In this document: positions 1 through 9,801 of the stretch, piece after piece
Position numbering within the stretch: position 1 is the first letter of the stretch
How the letters are laid out: every line of letters begins with the position of its first letter
Source of the DNA: Skermanella pratensis
Lineage (GTDB): Bacteria; Pseudomonadota; Alphaproteobacteria; Azospirillales; Azospirillaceae
NCBI RefSeq assembly: GCF_008843145.1
Contig: NZ_CP030265.1
Coordinates: 4,643,001-4,707,000 of the forward strand
Reading direction: 5' to 3'
DNA: 64,000 bases
The notes under the pieces: generated by a model
Seen by the model: only the letters and a program-made list of their open reading frames with translations
Database searches by the model: none
Told to the model about the DNA's origin: nothing
Made by a program: the position numbers and the translations under genes

Positions 1-293
1 TGGTCGACCAGGTGCATGTAATGCACGCCGGACGGACAGGTGGTCATGCACGACAGGCAGGACAGGCAGCGGTCGATATGCTTGACCACCTGCTCGGTCG
101 CCGGCTTGTCGTTCTCCAGCATGTCCTTCATCAGGTAGATCCGGCCGCGCGGACTGTCCAGCTCGTCGCCCAGCAGGACATAGGTCGGGCAGGTCGCGGT
201 ACAGAAGCCGCAATGGACGCAGGCGCGCAGGATCTTTTCGGACTCGCGGACATCGGCGTCGGCGAGTTGGGCGAGGGAGAAATTGGTCTGCAT
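1..293 (-). CDS. glcF: Glycolate oxidase iron-sulfur subunit, N-terminal part (truncated by window edge)
   Basis: The gene reads leftward from an ATG at 293 and leaves the window after about 97 codons. Seen: two CxxCxxC-type clusters, CVHCGFC at about residues 26-32 and CLSCLSC at about 77-83, each followed by a later Cys-Pro. This is the arrangement of the two 4Fe-4S centres of GlcF. Known: GlcF passes electrons from the FAD subunits of glycolate dehydrogenase, which oxidises glycolate to glyoxylate at the membrane. It follows glcE by 14 bases and glcD lies further upstream, so the order is the classic D-E-F operon. The C-terminal cysteine-rich half lies outside the window. Confidence 0.95.
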   Translation of the reverse strand, partial: MQTNFSLAQLADADVRESEKILRACVHCGFCTATCPTYVLLGDELDSPRGRIYLMKDMLENDKPATEQVVKHIDRCLSCLSCMTTCPSGVHYMHLVD

Positions 294-307
294 GGCGGTT
301 CTCCGCG

Positions 308-1555
308 TCAGACCCCGGCGTACATGCGGCCGGGATTGAAGATGCGCTTGGGGTCCAGGGTTTCCTTGACGCGGGCGGACAAGGCCGCCAGCGGGGCCGG
401 CTGGGGATGGAAGACGTCGACCGAGGCCCGGACGGTGTCGGGCGCCCGGACCAGCGTGGCGTGGCCGCCGCCCGACCCTCCGCCCAGGCCGATCGCGCCG
501 CGCACGGCATGCTGCCCCGCCGCCTCGGCGCCGGGATCGACGGCGAGCCAGATCAGCCCGCCGCCCCAGTCGAAATAGGCATCCGAGCCGGGCAGCCGGC
601 CCTTGAGATCCGCCACCACCCGGGCGCCGTCGGCGGGCGGCACGGACAGGCGCCAGACAAACCTTTCCGGTTGAGAAACGAACGGCTTGACGTCCCGGAG
701 CGCGGCCCAGAAGGCGAGCGACGGCTCGCGTTCCAGGAACTCCACCGTCCCGAAGCCGCCGAGCAGGTCGCGCAGCTTGCCGGCCCGGTACTCGATCGAC
801 GGGCCGAAACCTTCCAGCCGGATCGCGGTCGCGGCGCCACCCGACTCCCTGGCGCCCAGCTCCTCGATGCCCAAGCCGCCGGCCAGCGACGCCGGGACAT
901 GGGCGGCCCCGGCGACCTCGTAGGGACTTTGCAGGGCCAGCGCCATCACCCGTATGGCATTCGCGTCGTCCAGCGCGCGGACCAGCACGGTGCGGGTGTC
1001 CTCCGGGGCCGGAAGCACCTTCAGGGTGACCTCCGTCAGCACCGTCAGAGTCCCGTAGGCGCCGGCCACCAGCTTCGGCAGGTCGTAGCCGGTGACGTTC
1101 TTGACCACCCTGCCGCCGGCCTTGAAGGCCTCGCCGCGCCCGCTGATCGCCTGGAAGCCCAGGAAATGATCGCGCACCGCACCCGCCTTGACCCGGCGCG
1201 GCCCGGCCAGATTGCACGAGACCACGCCGCCGATCGTCTGCCGTCCGGCCTCGCCGCCCAGCAGCGGACCGAAGTCGGTCGGTTCGAAGGCGAACTGCTG
1301 ACGGTTCTCGGCCAGCAGGGCCTCGAGTTCGGGGAGCGGCGTCCCGGCCCGGGCCGACAGCACCAGTTCCTCCGGCTCGTACAGGGTCACCCCGGTCAGG
1401 GCCGCGAGGTCGAGGGTATGGGTCGCCTGGAAAGGCCGTCCCAGCGCCCGCTTGCTGCCGCTCCCCACCAGTTCCAGCGGGGTTTCCTCGGAAATGGCCC
1501 AGCGGACGGCCTCCAGGGCCTGGTCCGCATCCGCGGGTTTCAAATGTGTCTTCAT
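308..1555 (-). CDS. glcE: Glycolate oxidase FAD-binding subunit GlcE
   Basis: A 415-residue FAD_binding_4 protein. Seen: the glycine-rich GSGSKRALG near residue 25, [15 protein letters not shown] near 113, [10 protein letters not shown] near 152, and the C-terminal [11 protein letters not shown] signature shared by GlcD and GlcE. Its length matches the family, which is shorter than GlcD because much of the C-terminal FAD-oxidase domain is missing. I chose the ATG at 1555 because a start further upstream would add about 46 low-complexity residues overlapping glcD. It starts 8 bases after glcD ends and is followed by glcF. Known role: FAD subunit of glycolate dehydrogenase. High confidence. Confidence 0.95.
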   Translation of the reverse strand: MKTHLKPADADQALEAVRWAISEETPLELVGSGSKRALGRPFQATHTLDLAALTGVTLYEPEELVLSARAGTPLPELEALLAENRQQFAFEPTDFGPLLGGEAGRQTIGGVVSCNLAGPRRVKAGAVRDHFLGFQAISGRGEAFKAGGRVVKNVTGYDLPKLVAGAYGTLTVLTEVTLKVLPAPEDTRTVLVRALDDANAIRVMALALQSPYEVAGAAHVPASLAGGLGIEELGARESGGAATAIRLEGFGPSIEYRAGKLRDLLGGFGTVEFLEREPSLAFWAALRDVKPFVSQPERFVWRLSVPPADGARVVADLKGRLPGSDAYFDWGGGLIWLAVDPGAEAAGQHAVRGAIGLGGGSGGGHATLVRAPDTVRASVDVFHPQPAPLAALSARVKETLDPKRIFNPGRMYAGV

Positions 1556-1563
1556 GCCGGACC

Positions 1564-3054
1564 CTAGAAGCGCGGGAGATCGGGGAACGGGATCTGCCCG
1601 CGGTGGATATGCATGCGGCCCAGCTCGGCGCAGCGGTGGAGCTGCGGAAAGACCTTGCCGGGGTTCAGCAGCCCCTCGGGGTCGAAGGCGCATTTAAGCC
1701 GCTGCTGCTGGTTCAGGTCGATTTCGGTGAACTGGTGGATCATCAGGTCGCGCTTCTCGACTCCGACGCCGTGCTCGCCGGTCAGAACGCCGCCGACCTC
1801 GACGCACAGCTTCAGGATGTCGGCGCCGAAATCCTCCGCCGCCTGCAACTCGCCCGGCTTGTTGGCATCGTAGAGGATCAGCGGGTGCAGGTTGCCGTCG
1901 CCGGCATGGAACACGTTGGCGACCCGCAGCCCGTGCTTCTCCGACATCTCGGTCATGCGGTTCAGCACCAGCGGCAGCTGCTTGCGCGGGATCGTCCCGT
2001 CCATGCACAGATAGTCCGGGCTGATCCGGCCCACGGCGGGGAACGCGGCCTTGCGCCCGGCCCAGAAGACCATCCGCTCGTCCTCCGACTCGCTGACCCT
2101 GACCGAGACGGCGCCGTACTCGCGGGCGATCTTCTCCACCTCGCCGATCAGGTGGTTGACCTCCGCCTCCGGCCCGTCCAGCTCGACGATCAGCAGCGCC
2201 TCCACGTCCAGCGGATAGCCCGCGTGGACGAACTCCTCGGCCGCGTGGATCGCCGGCTTGTCCATCATCTCCATGCCGCCGGGGATGATGCCCGCCGCGA
2301 TGATGGCGGCCACGCAGTTGCCGCCGGTCTCGCTGCTCGGGAACCCGATCAGGACGGCGCGCAGGGTCTCCGGCTTGCGCAGGATGCGGACCGTGACCTC
2401 GGTCACGACGCCCAGCAGCCCCTCCGACCCGGTCATGATGCCGAGCAGGTCGTAGCCTTCGGATTCCAGATGCTTGCCGCCGAGCCGGACGATGTCGCCG
2501 TTCATCAGCACCATCTCGATGCCGAGCACGTTGTTCGTGGTCAGGCCGTATTTCAGGCAGTGGACCCCGCCGGAGTTCTCGGCGATGTTGCCGCCGATCG
2601 TGCAGGCGATCTGGCTCGACGGATCGGGGGCGTAATAGAACCCCTCGTGCGCCACCGCGTTGGTGATGCCCAGGTTGGTGACGCCGGGCTGGGCGGTCAC
2701 GGTCCGGTTGGCGTAGTCGATGTCCAGGATCTTGTTGAACTTGCCAAGGCCCAGGATGATCCCGTCTGCCAGCGGCAGCGCGCCGCCGGACAGGGAGGTG
2801 CCGGCCCCCCGGGGGACGACCTTGATCCCCATCTCGTTGCAGTATTTCAGGACCTGGGAAACCTGCTCGGTCGTGGTCGGCAGGACGACCACCATGGGCA
2901 GCTGGCGATAGGCCGTCAGCGCGTCGGTCTCGTAGACGCGCATCTCGTCGCGTTCGACGATGACGCCTTCGCCCGGCACGACGGCCCTCAGCGCGTTAAC
3001 GATCTCTGCCCGGCGGGCGAGCACCGAAGCGTCAGGCGTGGGCATTTTCATCAT
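1564..3054 (-). CDS. glcD: Glycolate oxidase catalytic FAD subunit GlcD
   Basis: A 496-residue FAD-linked oxidase. Seen: the FAD PP-loop [14 protein letters not shown] at residues 81-94, [11 protein letters not shown] at about 153-163, and the C-terminal FAD-oxidase motifs DGNLHPL and [13 protein letters not shown], ending in a LNPGKVFP signature. These are the hallmarks of GlcD and D-lactate-type dehydrogenases. The glcE and glcF genes directly downstream make glycolate the likely substrate. A GGAGGA ribosome binding site lies about 10 bases before the first ATG at 3054; ATGs at 3051 and 3045 are possible alternatives. It is the first gene of the operon, so the promoter should lie at 3055-3261. 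No glcC-type regulator is adjacent. Confidence 0.95.
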   Translation of the reverse strand: MMKMPTPDASVLARRAEIVNALRAVVPGEGVIVERDEMRVYETDALTAYRQLPMVVVLPTTTEQVSQVLKYCNEMGIKVVPRGAGTSLSGGALPLADGIILGLGKFNKILDIDYANRTVTAQPGVTNLGITNAVAHEGFYYAPDPSSQIACTIGGNIAENSGGVHCLKYGLTTNNVLGIEMVLMNGDIVRLGGKHLESEGYDLLGIMTGSEGLLGVVTEVTVRILRKPETLRAVLIGFPSSETGGNCVAAIIAAGIIPGGMEMMDKPAIHAAEEFVHAGYPLDVEALLIVELDGPEAEVNHLIGEVEKIAREYGAVSVRVSESEDERMVFWAGRKAAFPAVGRISPDYLCMDGTIPRKQLPLVLNRMTEMSEKHGLRVANVFHAGDGNLHPLILYDANKPGELQAAEDFGADILKLCVEVGGVLTGEHGVGVEKRDLMIHQFTEIDLNQQQRLKCAFDPEGLLNPGKVFPQLHRCAELGRMHIHRGQIPFPDLPRF

Positions 3055-3255
3055 GCCGTGTTTCCTCCTCCAGCGGACGGGGGCCGTACAGCGGCAACAG
3101 CCGGTGCCGGCCTCTTGTCCCTCGGCCGCGCCTCATCGGCAGCAGCATTTCATCGCGCGCACATTGGAAAAACGTCGCGTTGATGTAAAGTGGTATCACC
3201 ACTTGGCCGAACAAGAGGCCCTGAAGAAAGGATCCTGCGGGTTTTCCCACCTCTG

Positions 3256-3288
3256 AAAAGCAAAACCGCGCCGAAACTGCGGCGCGGT
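3256..3288 (-). terminator. Rho-independent terminator of rpmJ
   Basis: On the minus strand a perfect 9-bp stem (ACCGCGCCG pairing with CGGCGCGGT at 3265-3273 and 3280-3288) closes a 6-base loop and is followed by TTTTGCTTTT. It lies 38 bases past the rpmJ stop codon. It isolates rpmJ from the glc operon, which is transcribed in the same direction. Confidence 0.85.
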
Positions 3289-3325
3289 CACCTCCCGGAG
3301 ATACGGGCTCTCCCCTTTAGCACGC

Positions 3326-3451
3326 TCAGCCCTGGCGCGCCTTGAAGCGGGGGTTCTGCTTGTTGATGACGTAGACGCGGCCCTTGCGGCGGATCACGCG
3401 GCAAGCCTTGTGCCGGGTCTTCATGGATTTCAGCGAGTTCACGATCTTCAT
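3326..3451 (-). CDS. rpmJ: 50S ribosomal protein L36
   Basis: A 41-residue basic protein, too short for most ORF scans. Seen: the N-terminal [15 protein letters not shown], one [18 protein letters not shown] segment, and a C-terminal RFKARQG. This is the longer alphaproteobacterial L36 form that lacks the four zinc-binding cysteines of the short form; only one Cys is present. Known role: component of the large ribosomal subunit. The gene stands alone, with a terminator 38 bases downstream. The start is fixed by the family N-terminus, and CTGGGA lies just upstream. Confidence 0.95.
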   Translation of the reverse strand: MKIVNSLKSMKTRHKACRVIRRKGRVYVINKQNPRFKARQG

Positions 3452-3570
3452 GGTTCACAGTCCCAGGAGGGTAAGTCACAAGAGCGCCGGAAAATATGGA
3501 GCGCAAGGCCCGATGTCAACAAGCGCCTGTGTTTGCGCGGCGTTTTCGGATCAACCTTCCGACCCCCGGG

Positions 3571-4521
3571 TCAGCCTTCTGACCCGTCGGACAGTTTCAG
3601 CGCGAAGAACCGGTACATGCGCAGCCCGCCCTGAAGTGCCGCGACCCGCCGCGCCCAGAGCTCCACCTCCTCGACCACCGCCAGCTTGGTCTCATGGTCC
3701 ATGCTGTGCTTCTCCAGGAACTCGGTCAGCGACTGGATCGCCGCCAGGATCAGCACCCGATGGGCGTCGGTGACGTCCTCGGTGATGCGGATGTCCAGGT
3801 TGCGCTGCTGGAGCGAGGTGACCGTCCTGGCGACCGTCAGCGGGAACGGCTCGAGCGGTTCCTTCGCCAGCCATTCCTTCACGGCCGCCGAGCGGGGCTC
3901 GTCCTTCTCATAGACATAGTCGGTGAACAGCAACTGCCCGCGCGGCTTCAGGCTCATCTCGATGCCGTCGTTCAGGCTCTCGCGGTCCTTGATGCAGAAG
4001 AAGGACTCCTTGGAGAATATGCAGTCGAACCGCTTGGGGTGCCGGAAGTTCTCGGGGTCGTAATGGGTGATCGTCGCCTGCTTGGCCATGCCGGCCTTGA
4101 CCGAGCGCTCCATCCCCTCCTTCGCGAGGACCGGCGACGGCTCCAGCCCGGTGACCCAGCAGCCGTACTGGGCCGCCATCTTGCGTGCCGCCCCGCCCAG
4201 GCCCGCCGCCAGGTCGAGCACGCTCATCGCCGGGTTCAACCCCAGCGGCTTGACCAGTTCCGGGATATAGTCGTCGCCGCCCGGCGAGGTGAAGCCGCTG
4301 CCCCACAACTTCTCGACCACCCCGACTCGGGTCGCGGACCAGAGCGGCTTGCCGAAGCGGGAGTTGACGCCGGGCATGGTCGGCCGGGATCCCGCGGGAG
4401 CGGCCGGCGCGGCGGCGGGTTCCGGCGCATCATCCGTCTTCTCCTCGGGCAGGTCGTAACCTTCCCACCAGGCGAGCAGGCGTTTTTTCCAGGGCTTACC
4501 GGTCTCCGAGGCTTCGCTCAT
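3571..4521 (-). CDS. SAM-dependent class I methyltransferase
   Basis: A 316-residue protein. Seen: a charged, Ala/Pro-rich N-terminal 50 residues, then a class I methyltransferase fold with motif I VLDLAAGLGG at about residues 101-110, an acidic end of beta 2 (TGLEPSP), and a later LLFTDYVYE segment typical of small-molecule methyltransferases. The C-terminal 70 residues are helical. The substrate cannot be read from sequence; the nearest general class is the UbiE/phosphoethanolamine-type methyltransferases. I chose the ATG at 4521 over one 20 codons upstream because the extra residues look like untranslated leader and GGGAG precedes 4521. It stands alone, divergent from the GAF kinase. Confident on family, not on substrate. 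Confidence 0.8.
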   Translation of the reverse strand: MSEASETGKPWKKRLLAWWEGYDLPEEKTDDAPEPAAAPAAPAGSRPTMPGVNSRFGKPLWSATRVGVVEKLWGSGFTSPGGDDYIPELVKPLGLNPAMSVLDLAAGLGGAARKMAAQYGCWVTGLEPSPVLAKEGMERSVKAGMAKQATITHYDPENFRHPKRFDCIFSKESFFCIKDRESLNDGIEMSLKPRGQLLFTDYVYEKDEPRSAAVKEWLAKEPLEPFPLTVARTVTSLQQRNLDIRITEDVTDAHRVLILAAIQSLTEFLEKHSMDHETKLAVVEEVELWARRVAALQGGLRMYRFFALKLSDGSEG

Positions 4522-4833
4522 CTCCCAAACGTCGTCCTGAATGCGGCATGGAACAGCCACGGCGCGGACCGCCGACGGCACTCCCCTCCTACCATGATGC
4601 CGTTAAGCGCCCGTTAAGGGGGAGCCCGGTGACTTTTCCAAGGCCTCGGCCCGGGTCCAGCCCGGGGTGGCCAATGGACGCGCCGGAGTTCCATATATTA
4701 ACCATAGGGTGTTCACCGTTAGATAATTCGCTTTCCCTGGGTTGTTTAGTAGTTTTATGTTACCTGTCGAGCAATATCGGGATTTCGACGGGTCCGAGTA
4801 CGTCACGGTCCCAACATCTATCTTTGTGCCTGA
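4522..4833. other. Intergenic region between divergent genes
   Basis: This 312-base stretch separates the methyltransferase and the GAF kinase, which are transcribed away from each other, so it must hold both promoters. The part from about 4690 to 4790 is clearly richer in A and T than its surroundings. I see no gene, convincing hairpin terminator or known riboswitch in it. Confidence 0.6.
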
Positions 4834-6063
4834 ATGATGCATCCGCCATGCACCGACCGGAAGCGCCCCGAAACCGAAGGCATCCCCGCCGTCGTTCCTC
4901 CGCTGCCGTTGAATGAACCGGAGCGGCTCGAAACCCTGCGGCGCTATGCGCTGCTCGACACGCCGCCGGAGGCCGCCTACGACCGGATGACGCGCCTCGC
5001 GGCCCGGCTGCTCGGCACCCCGGTCTCGCTGATCAGCCTGCTCGACGACACGCGGCAGTGGTTCAAGTCGCGCCATGGATTGGATACGCCGTGGACCGGG
5101 CGCGACCTGTCTTTCTGCGCCTATACCATTCTCCAGGACGACGTCATGGTCGTTTCCGACGCGCTCCGTGACGAACGGTTCGCCGACAACGCGCTGGTGA
5201 CCGGTGAGCCCGGCATCCGGTTCTACGCCGGCGTGCCCCTCAGGACCGCCGACCACCTGGCCCTCGGGTCCCTGTGCGTCATCGACCACGTTCCCCGCCA
5301 CGGTTTCGGAGACGAGGAGAAGTCGGTCCTGCGGGATCTGGCCGACATGGTCATGCACGAGATCGAGGCCCGGCACGCGGCCGACGTCGCGAACCGGGAG
5401 ATCGAGGAACGCCGCAGGGCGGAGACCGCGCTCGCCGCGGCGCTGGAGGAGAAGGAGACCCTGCTCCGCGAGATCCATCACCGGGTCAAGAACAACCTGC
5501 AAAGCCTGTGGGGCCTACTCCAGATCGAGAAGTCGAAGATGGCTGACGGCCATGCGAGGGAGCGGATGGACGCGGTCAGCCAGCGCATCAACGTGATGGG
5601 CAGCATCCACCGGCAGCTCTATGCCTCGCCCAACCTCGCCCGGATCGACCTCGCCGCCCATCTCGATGAGTTGTGCCGAAGCCTGATGGACCTGCACGAC
5701 CGGCCGGACCGCGTCAGGATCCTGATCGAGGCGGATCCCCTGGATTGCACCCTGGATACCGCGATCCCGCTCGGCCTGATCGCCAACGAGGTGATCTCCA
5801 ACAGCCTGAAGCACGCCTTCCCGGGCGAGCGGAGGGGAACGGTGCGGGTGACGCTGCGCCGCCTGCCCGATGTCGACCGCCGCGCCGGTCCGGGCGAACT
5901 GCTTCTTGCCGACGACGGCGTCGGCATGCCGCGGACCGCCGGCGTCGAGGACCCGGAGGGCATCGGCATGATCCTGATACATGCCCTGGCCAAGCAGATC
6001 GAGGCCGGCGTCTCGGTCGAGCACGGCCGCGGCCTCGCCGTCCGGATCCGTTTCGCCGAATGA
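4834..6063 (+). CDS. GAF-domain sensor histidine kinase, HWE/HisKA_2 family
   Basis: A 409-residue soluble kinase with no membrane segment. Seen: a GAF domain at about residues 35-180 of the type that begins with an RLETLRRYALLDTPPE segment; a short coiled coil; a HisKA_2 phosphoacceptor EIHHRVKNNLQSL with H215; an N-box at about 315-329 (LIANEVISNSLKHAF); and a G-box with DDGVGMP. Known: kinases of this group autophosphorylate and often feed general-stress or light responses. No response regulator is adjacent, so its partner lies elsewhere. The start is the first of two ATGs, at 4834. The ligand of the GAF domain is unknown. Confidence 0.85.
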   Translation: MMHPPCTDRKRPETEGIPAVVPPLPLNEPERLETLRRYALLDTPPEAAYDRMTRLAARLLGTPVSLISLLDDTRQWFKSRHGLDTPWTGRDLSFCAYTILQDDVMVVSDALRDERFADNALVTGEPGIRFYAGVPLRTADHLALGSLCVIDHVPRHGFGDEEKSVLRDLADMVMHEIEARHAADVANREIEERRRAETALAAALEEKETLLREIHHRVKNNLQSLWGLLQIEKSKMADGHARERMDAVSQRINVMGSIHRQLYASPNLARIDLAAHLDELCRSLMDLHDRPDRVRILIEADPLDCTLDTAIPLGLIANEVISNSLKHAFPGERRGTVRVTLRRLPDVDRRAGPGELLLADDGVGMPRTAGVEDPEGIGMILIHALAKQIEAGVSVEHGRGLAVRIRFAE

Positions 6064-6079
6064 CGCCGATCCCGCCGGG

Positions 6080-6688
6080 TCATTTCCGGGCCGTGACCCG
6101 CTTGATCCCGGCGGCGATGTCCCGGCTCAGGGCGTTCACCGCCCGGTTCATGGCGGCGACCGTGGCCCCGTAGCCCTCGCCCTCGACCGATTCCACGTAC
6201 CGCGCCCGGGCTCCCGCCCTCTCCGCCTCGGTCTGCCCGTCGAGCACGCTCCAGTAGGCGTTCAGCACGACGTTGCCGGAAGCGTCCCGCTCGAACGACG
6301 TGACGTCGATGGCGACGGTATGGGCCAGCGGCTCGCGCCGGCGCAGCGGCAGCACGAAGACGTTGTCGCTGGGCAGCAGGCCGCGCAGGTTGTCCGCCAC
6401 CACACGGGTTATGTCGCCCTGGAGCCGCTGGCCCCAGCGGTTGCCCCGGCTGACCTGGATGGTGTTGGCGCTGGACCGGGTCACGATCTCCGGCCGGTCC
6501 AGGTACTCGGGGAGGTTGGCCTGCTCGACGCCGATCGCCGGACCGCGCGCCGCGGCCGGCGACCCCGGCCCGGTCGCGGACTCGCGCGGCAGGGAACTCA
6601 GGACGTGCAGGTCGGGGGGCGGCAGCGTCTCGGCGCAGCCGGCGACCAGCGGGACCAGCAGCAGCAATCCCCAGTGAAAACGTCTCAT
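6080..6688 (-). CDS. ABC-type transport auxiliary lipoprotein (PqiC-like)
   Basis: A 202-residue lipoprotein. Seen: N-terminal MRRFHWG, a hydrophobic stretch and a lipobox ending at C18 (LVAGC). The mature part has the pattern of the ABC_trans_aux family, including LDRPEIVTRS and an RWGQRLQGDITR segment. Known: PqiC-type lipoproteins sit in the outer membrane or periplasm and work with MCE-domain proteins to move lipids between membranes. It starts 3 bases after the mlaD-like gene ends and is the last gene of the operon mlaE-mlaF-mlaD-lipoprotein. This replaces the mlaC/mlaB arrangement of enterobacteria. Confidence 0.85.
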   Translation of the reverse strand: MRRFHWGLLLLVPLVAGCAETLPPPDLHVLSSLPRESATGPGSPAAARGPAIGVEQANLPEYLDRPEIVTRSSANTIQVSRGNRWGQRLQGDITRVVADNLRGLLPSDNVFVLPLRRREPLAHTVAIDVTSFERDASGNVVLNAYWSVLDGQTEAERAGARARYVESVEGEGYGATVAAMNRAVNALSRDIAAGIKRVTARK

Positions 6689-6691
6689 GGT

Positions 6692-7678
6692 CTATCTCCC
6701 CAGCAGCAGGGCGTTGGGATTGCGTTCCAGCGTCTCGGCGAAGCCGCGCAGCGAGCGGGACGCCACCGCCAGGTTGCGCATCGACGTCTCGAGGTCGGAG
6801 CGGATCGGCGAGTTGCGGGAAACCAGCTCGTTGGTGTTGTTCAGCATCGTCTGGGCCTGGGATACGGCCTGCTCGACGCTCTGCGACGTGGTCCGCAACG
6901 AGGTGACCAGGGGAACGAACTCGCGGTTGGCGGTGCCGATCAGCCCCTGGAGCTCGGCCATGGTGGATTGAAGGTCCTTCTGCACCTGGGCCAGGGTGTC
7001 GGATCCCGTGGTGAAGGTGCTGCGGGCCGCCGCCATGGTGGTCTCGAACTCGCGCATGCCGCCGGCCATGGCCGCCAGGGCCTCGCCGATGTCGGGCGAC
7101 GACAGCAGCCTGTCCACGTTGGACAGGGTGTTCATGGCCGTCCCGACCATGTCCTGGATCGGCAGCTGTTCGATGTTGCGCCGGACCACGTCCAACGTGG
7201 ACGGAACGGTCGGGATCTCCTCCACGTCGGGGTCGGCGCCGACCAGCGTGGCGGGCGTGTCGGGCAGCAGGTCCAGCTCGACCATCAATTGCTGGGTCAC
7301 GTAACTCTGATAGACCAGCTGGGCCCGCAGGCCCCGCTCGACCATGGCGCTGTAGCTGATGTCCGGCGCCTTGCCGTTGGGCAGTCCGGTCCATTTCGTC
7401 CGGTCCGGATCGAACCGGATGTATGTCGGGATGCGCGCGGTCAGGTCCCGGCTGTCGATCACCAGGTCCACCCGGGTCACCGAGCCGACCCGGACGCCGC
7501 GGAAATTGACCGGCGCCCCGACATACAGCCCGTTGACCGATCCGTCGAAATAGATCACCGCCGGCGCCTGGTCCCGCCTCAGGAAACCGCTGCCCAGCGC
7601 CACCAGGGCGGTGACGAACAGGGCGATGGCGCCGAGCACGAACAGCCCGATCAGGCGTGGATTCGCCTTTCTATTCAT
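6692..7678 (-). CDS. mlaD: MlaD family MCE-domain protein
   Basis: A 328-residue inner-membrane-anchored protein. Seen: one N-terminal transmembrane helix at about residues 9-31, then an MCE domain at about 39-117 with the typical GLYVGAPVNFRGVRVG core, and a long helical C-terminal part. The C-terminal extension makes it nearly twice the size of E. coli MlaD (183 residues), as in many alphaproteobacterial MlaD-like proteins. Known role: a hexameric ring that binds phospholipid for the MlaFE ATP-driven transporter. It lies 31 bases after mlaF. Function by family is secure; direction and substrate of transport are not visible. Confidence 0.88.
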   Translation of the reverse strand: MNRKANPRLIGLFVLGAIALFVTALVALGSGFLRRDQAPAVIYFDGSVNGLYVGAPVNFRGVRVGSVTRVDLVIDSRDLTARIPTYIRFDPDRTKWTGLPNGKAPDISYSAMVERGLRAQLVYQSYVTQQLMVELDLLPDTPATLVGADPDVEEIPTVPSTLDVVRRNIEQLPIQDMVGTAMNTLSNVDRLLSSPDIGEALAAMAGGMREFETTMAAARSTFTTGSDTLAQVQKDLQSTMAELQGLIGTANREFVPLVTSLRTTSQSVEQAVSQAQTMLNNTNELVSRNSPIRSDLETSMRNLAVASRSLRGFAETLERNPNALLLGR

Positions 7679-7709
7679 GGAATTCTCCCGGCGAAAAGCG
7701 GCTTCGTCC

Positions 7710-8504
7710 TCATGGCTGGGCCTCCTCTAGCTCGCCGCGGCTCAGGAAGTCCCGCACCGAGCGGTGGCGGCTGTGCTCCCGCAGGCGCCGGGGATCGCCC
7801 CCGTCGATCGCGGTGCGGCTTTCCGCGTCCAGGAAGACGGAATTGTTCGCGATGGCGAAGATGCTGGCAAGCTCGTGGCTGACGATCACGACGGTGGCGC
7901 CCAGGCTGTCGCGCAGTTCCAGGATCAGGTCGTCCAGCCGGCGCGAACTGAGCGGGTCCAGCCCGGCCGACGGCTCGTCGAAGAACAGGATGTCGGGGTC
8001 GAGCGCGATCGCCCGCGCGAGCCCGGCGCGCTTGCGCATGCCGCCGCTGATCTCCGACGGGTAGAAACCCTCGAACCCGGCGAGCCCGACCAGCGCCAGC
8101 TTGAGCGATACCAGCTCGTCGATCTCCGCCGGTTTCAGCTTCGTGTACTGGGACAGCGGCACCGACACGTTCTCGGCCAGCGTCATGGAACTCCACAGCG
8201 CGCCGCTCTGGAACAGCACGCCGAAGCGCCGGCTCATCACCGCCCGCCGCTCCAGGTCGGCGGCGGTGAAGCTCTCGCCGTCGTAGCGGATGTCCCCGGC
8301 CGCCGGCTCGACCAGTCCGATCATGTGCTTCAGGAGCGTGCTCTTGCCGCAGCCGCTGGCGCCCATGATCACGAAGATGTCGCCGGTCGGCACCTGGAAG
8401 CTGACGTCGCGCTGCACGACGAAGCCGTCGAAGGCCATGGTCAGCCCTTCCACCGCTATCCTGGGCACGGTTCCCCCGGGCACGGAAGATCCGGGATCGC
8501 TCAT
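7710..8504 (-). CDS. mlaF: ABC transporter ATP-binding protein MlaF
   Basis: A 264-residue ATPase. Seen: Walker A GASGCGKST at 48-56, a Q-loop VLFQSGALW at about 96-104, the signature SGGMRKRAGLARAI beginning at 153 (SGGM is typical of the Mla class), Walker B ILFFDEPSAGLD at 172-183 and a switch His in VIVSHE. It begins one base after the mlaE stop codon, so the two are translationally linked. Known role: energises lipid movement by the MlaFEDB complex at the inner membrane. Very high confidence on family. Confidence 0.93.
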   Translation of the reverse strand: MSDPGSSVPGGTVPRIAVEGLTMAFDGFVVQRDVSFQVPTGDIFVIMGASGCGKSTLLKHMIGLVEPAAGDIRYDGESFTAADLERRAVMSRRFGVLFQSGALWSSMTLAENVSVPLSQYTKLKPAEIDELVSLKLALVGLAGFEGFYPSEISGGMRKRAGLARAIALDPDILFFDEPSAGLDPLSSRRLDDLILELRDSLGATVVIVSHELASIFAIANNSVFLDAESRTAIDGGDPRRLREHSRHRSVRDFLSRGELEEAQP

Positions 8505-8505
8505 G

Positions 8506-9672
8506 TCAGATCCCCAGCAGGTTGGTCATGACGGCGAAGACCGCGTCGACGACGATTATGAACACGATCGAGGTCACCACCGCCGAGGTGGCGGCGACCC
8601 CGACGGCCTGGGCGCTTCGCCCGGCCTGCATGCCGCGGAGCGCCCCGGCATAGGCGACCAGCATGCCGAACACGATGCTCTTGACGAAGCCGACCCAGAA
8701 GTCGGCCATGCTGAGCGCGCCGATGGTCTGGATGATGTAGGCGTTGCCCGACAGGCCCAGCATGGCGACGCCGACGATATAGCCGCCCAGCAGGCCCAGG
8801 AAGCAGGAATAGATGAACAGCAGCGGCATCATCAGGGCCAGCGCCAGCACCCGGGGCAGCACCAGGAAGTCGATCGGCGAGATGCCGATGGTCGACAGCG
8901 CGTCGATCTCCTCGTTGCCCTGCATCGTGCCGAGCTGGGCGGCATAGGCGGCGCCGGTCCGGCCGGCCAGCACGATGGCTGTCATCAGGGCGGCCATCTC
9001 GCGGGTCATGGCAAGGCCGACCAGGTTGGCGACATAGATGTCCGCGCCGAACTGCTGGAGCTGGATCGCGCCGACGAAGGCGACGGTCAGCCCGACCAGC
9101 AGCGAGACGATGGTGACGATGGGCAGCGCCTGCGCCCCGGCATCCTGGATCGCCTGGAGGAAGTCGACCCGGCGGAAGCGGGCGCGGCCGACCAGCATCC
9201 GGCCGAGCCCCAGCATGATCTCGCCCAGGAAGCTCACCGCCTGGTCGGCACCCCGCAGGTTGTCGAGCACCGCGCGCCCGACCCTGACCGGCAGCGTCGC
9301 GGCGGCGCCGCCGCGCGCCGCGTCCGCCTTGACCGGCACCGCGCGGGCGAGCGCGATCAGCCGGACGACCCCCGGCGGCAGCGCCCCGGCGTCGAACGCG
9401 ACCTCGCGGGCGGCGCACAGGTCCCGCACCTTCAGCAGGTAGCTGACCAGCGCGCTGTCCCAGCCCCGCAGGCCGCCGTCCTCGCAGACGAGCGTCCGGA
9501 CCCGGCCCTCGCCGAGCAGGGCCTCGATGTCCGACGTCCCGGCGAGGCCGTTGGCGATCCGCCAGTCGCCGGACAGCACGAGGGCCAGGCGCCCGGCATC
9601 GCCGGGGCGCAATTCCACCGCGTTGCCCCGGCCGTCGTCCCGGGACCTGTCCTGTCTGGTAACCGCCGTCAT
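8506..9672 (-). CDS. mlaE: MlaE permease with N-terminal STAS-like domain
   Basis: A 388-residue protein. Seen: an N-terminal soluble part (about residues 20-120) with an alternating pattern like STAS domains, then a permease part from about 150 with several membrane helices and the family core GRTGAAYAAQLGTMQGNEEI. In E. coli the STAS protein MlaB is a separate subunit; here it is apparently fused to the permease, a known arrangement in alphaproteobacteria. It is the first gene of the operon. The intergenic stretch 9673-9801 separates it from the binding-protein gene. Confidence 0.88.
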   Translation of the reverse strand: MTAVTRQDRSRDDGRGNAVELRPGDAGRLALVLSGDWRIANGLAGTSDIEALLGEGRVRTLVCEDGGLRGWDSALVSYLLKVRDLCAAREVAFDAGALPPGVVRLIALARAVPVKADAARGGAAATLPVRVGRAVLDNLRGADQAVSFLGEIMLGLGRMLVGRARFRRVDFLQAIQDAGAQALPIVTIVSLLVGLTVAFVGAIQLQQFGADIYVANLVGLAMTREMAALMTAIVLAGRTGAAYAAQLGTMQGNEEIDALSTIGISPIDFLVLPRVLALALMMPLLFIYSCFLGLLGGYIVGVAMLGLSGNAYIIQTIGALSMADFWVGFVKSIVFGMLVAYAGALRGMQAGRSAQAVGVAATSAVVTSIVFIIVVDAVFAVMTNLLGI

Positions 9673-9801
9673 CGCACTCCGTCCGAACTCGGGCCAGCAG
9701 GCCGGGAGCCGGGCGCCTTCCGTTTCGTCCGGTTATCTGAACGAAGGAGGTGGACGCCGATTTGTTCCCGGGAATCGGGAAAAACCACGGTGCCGCCCGG
9801 A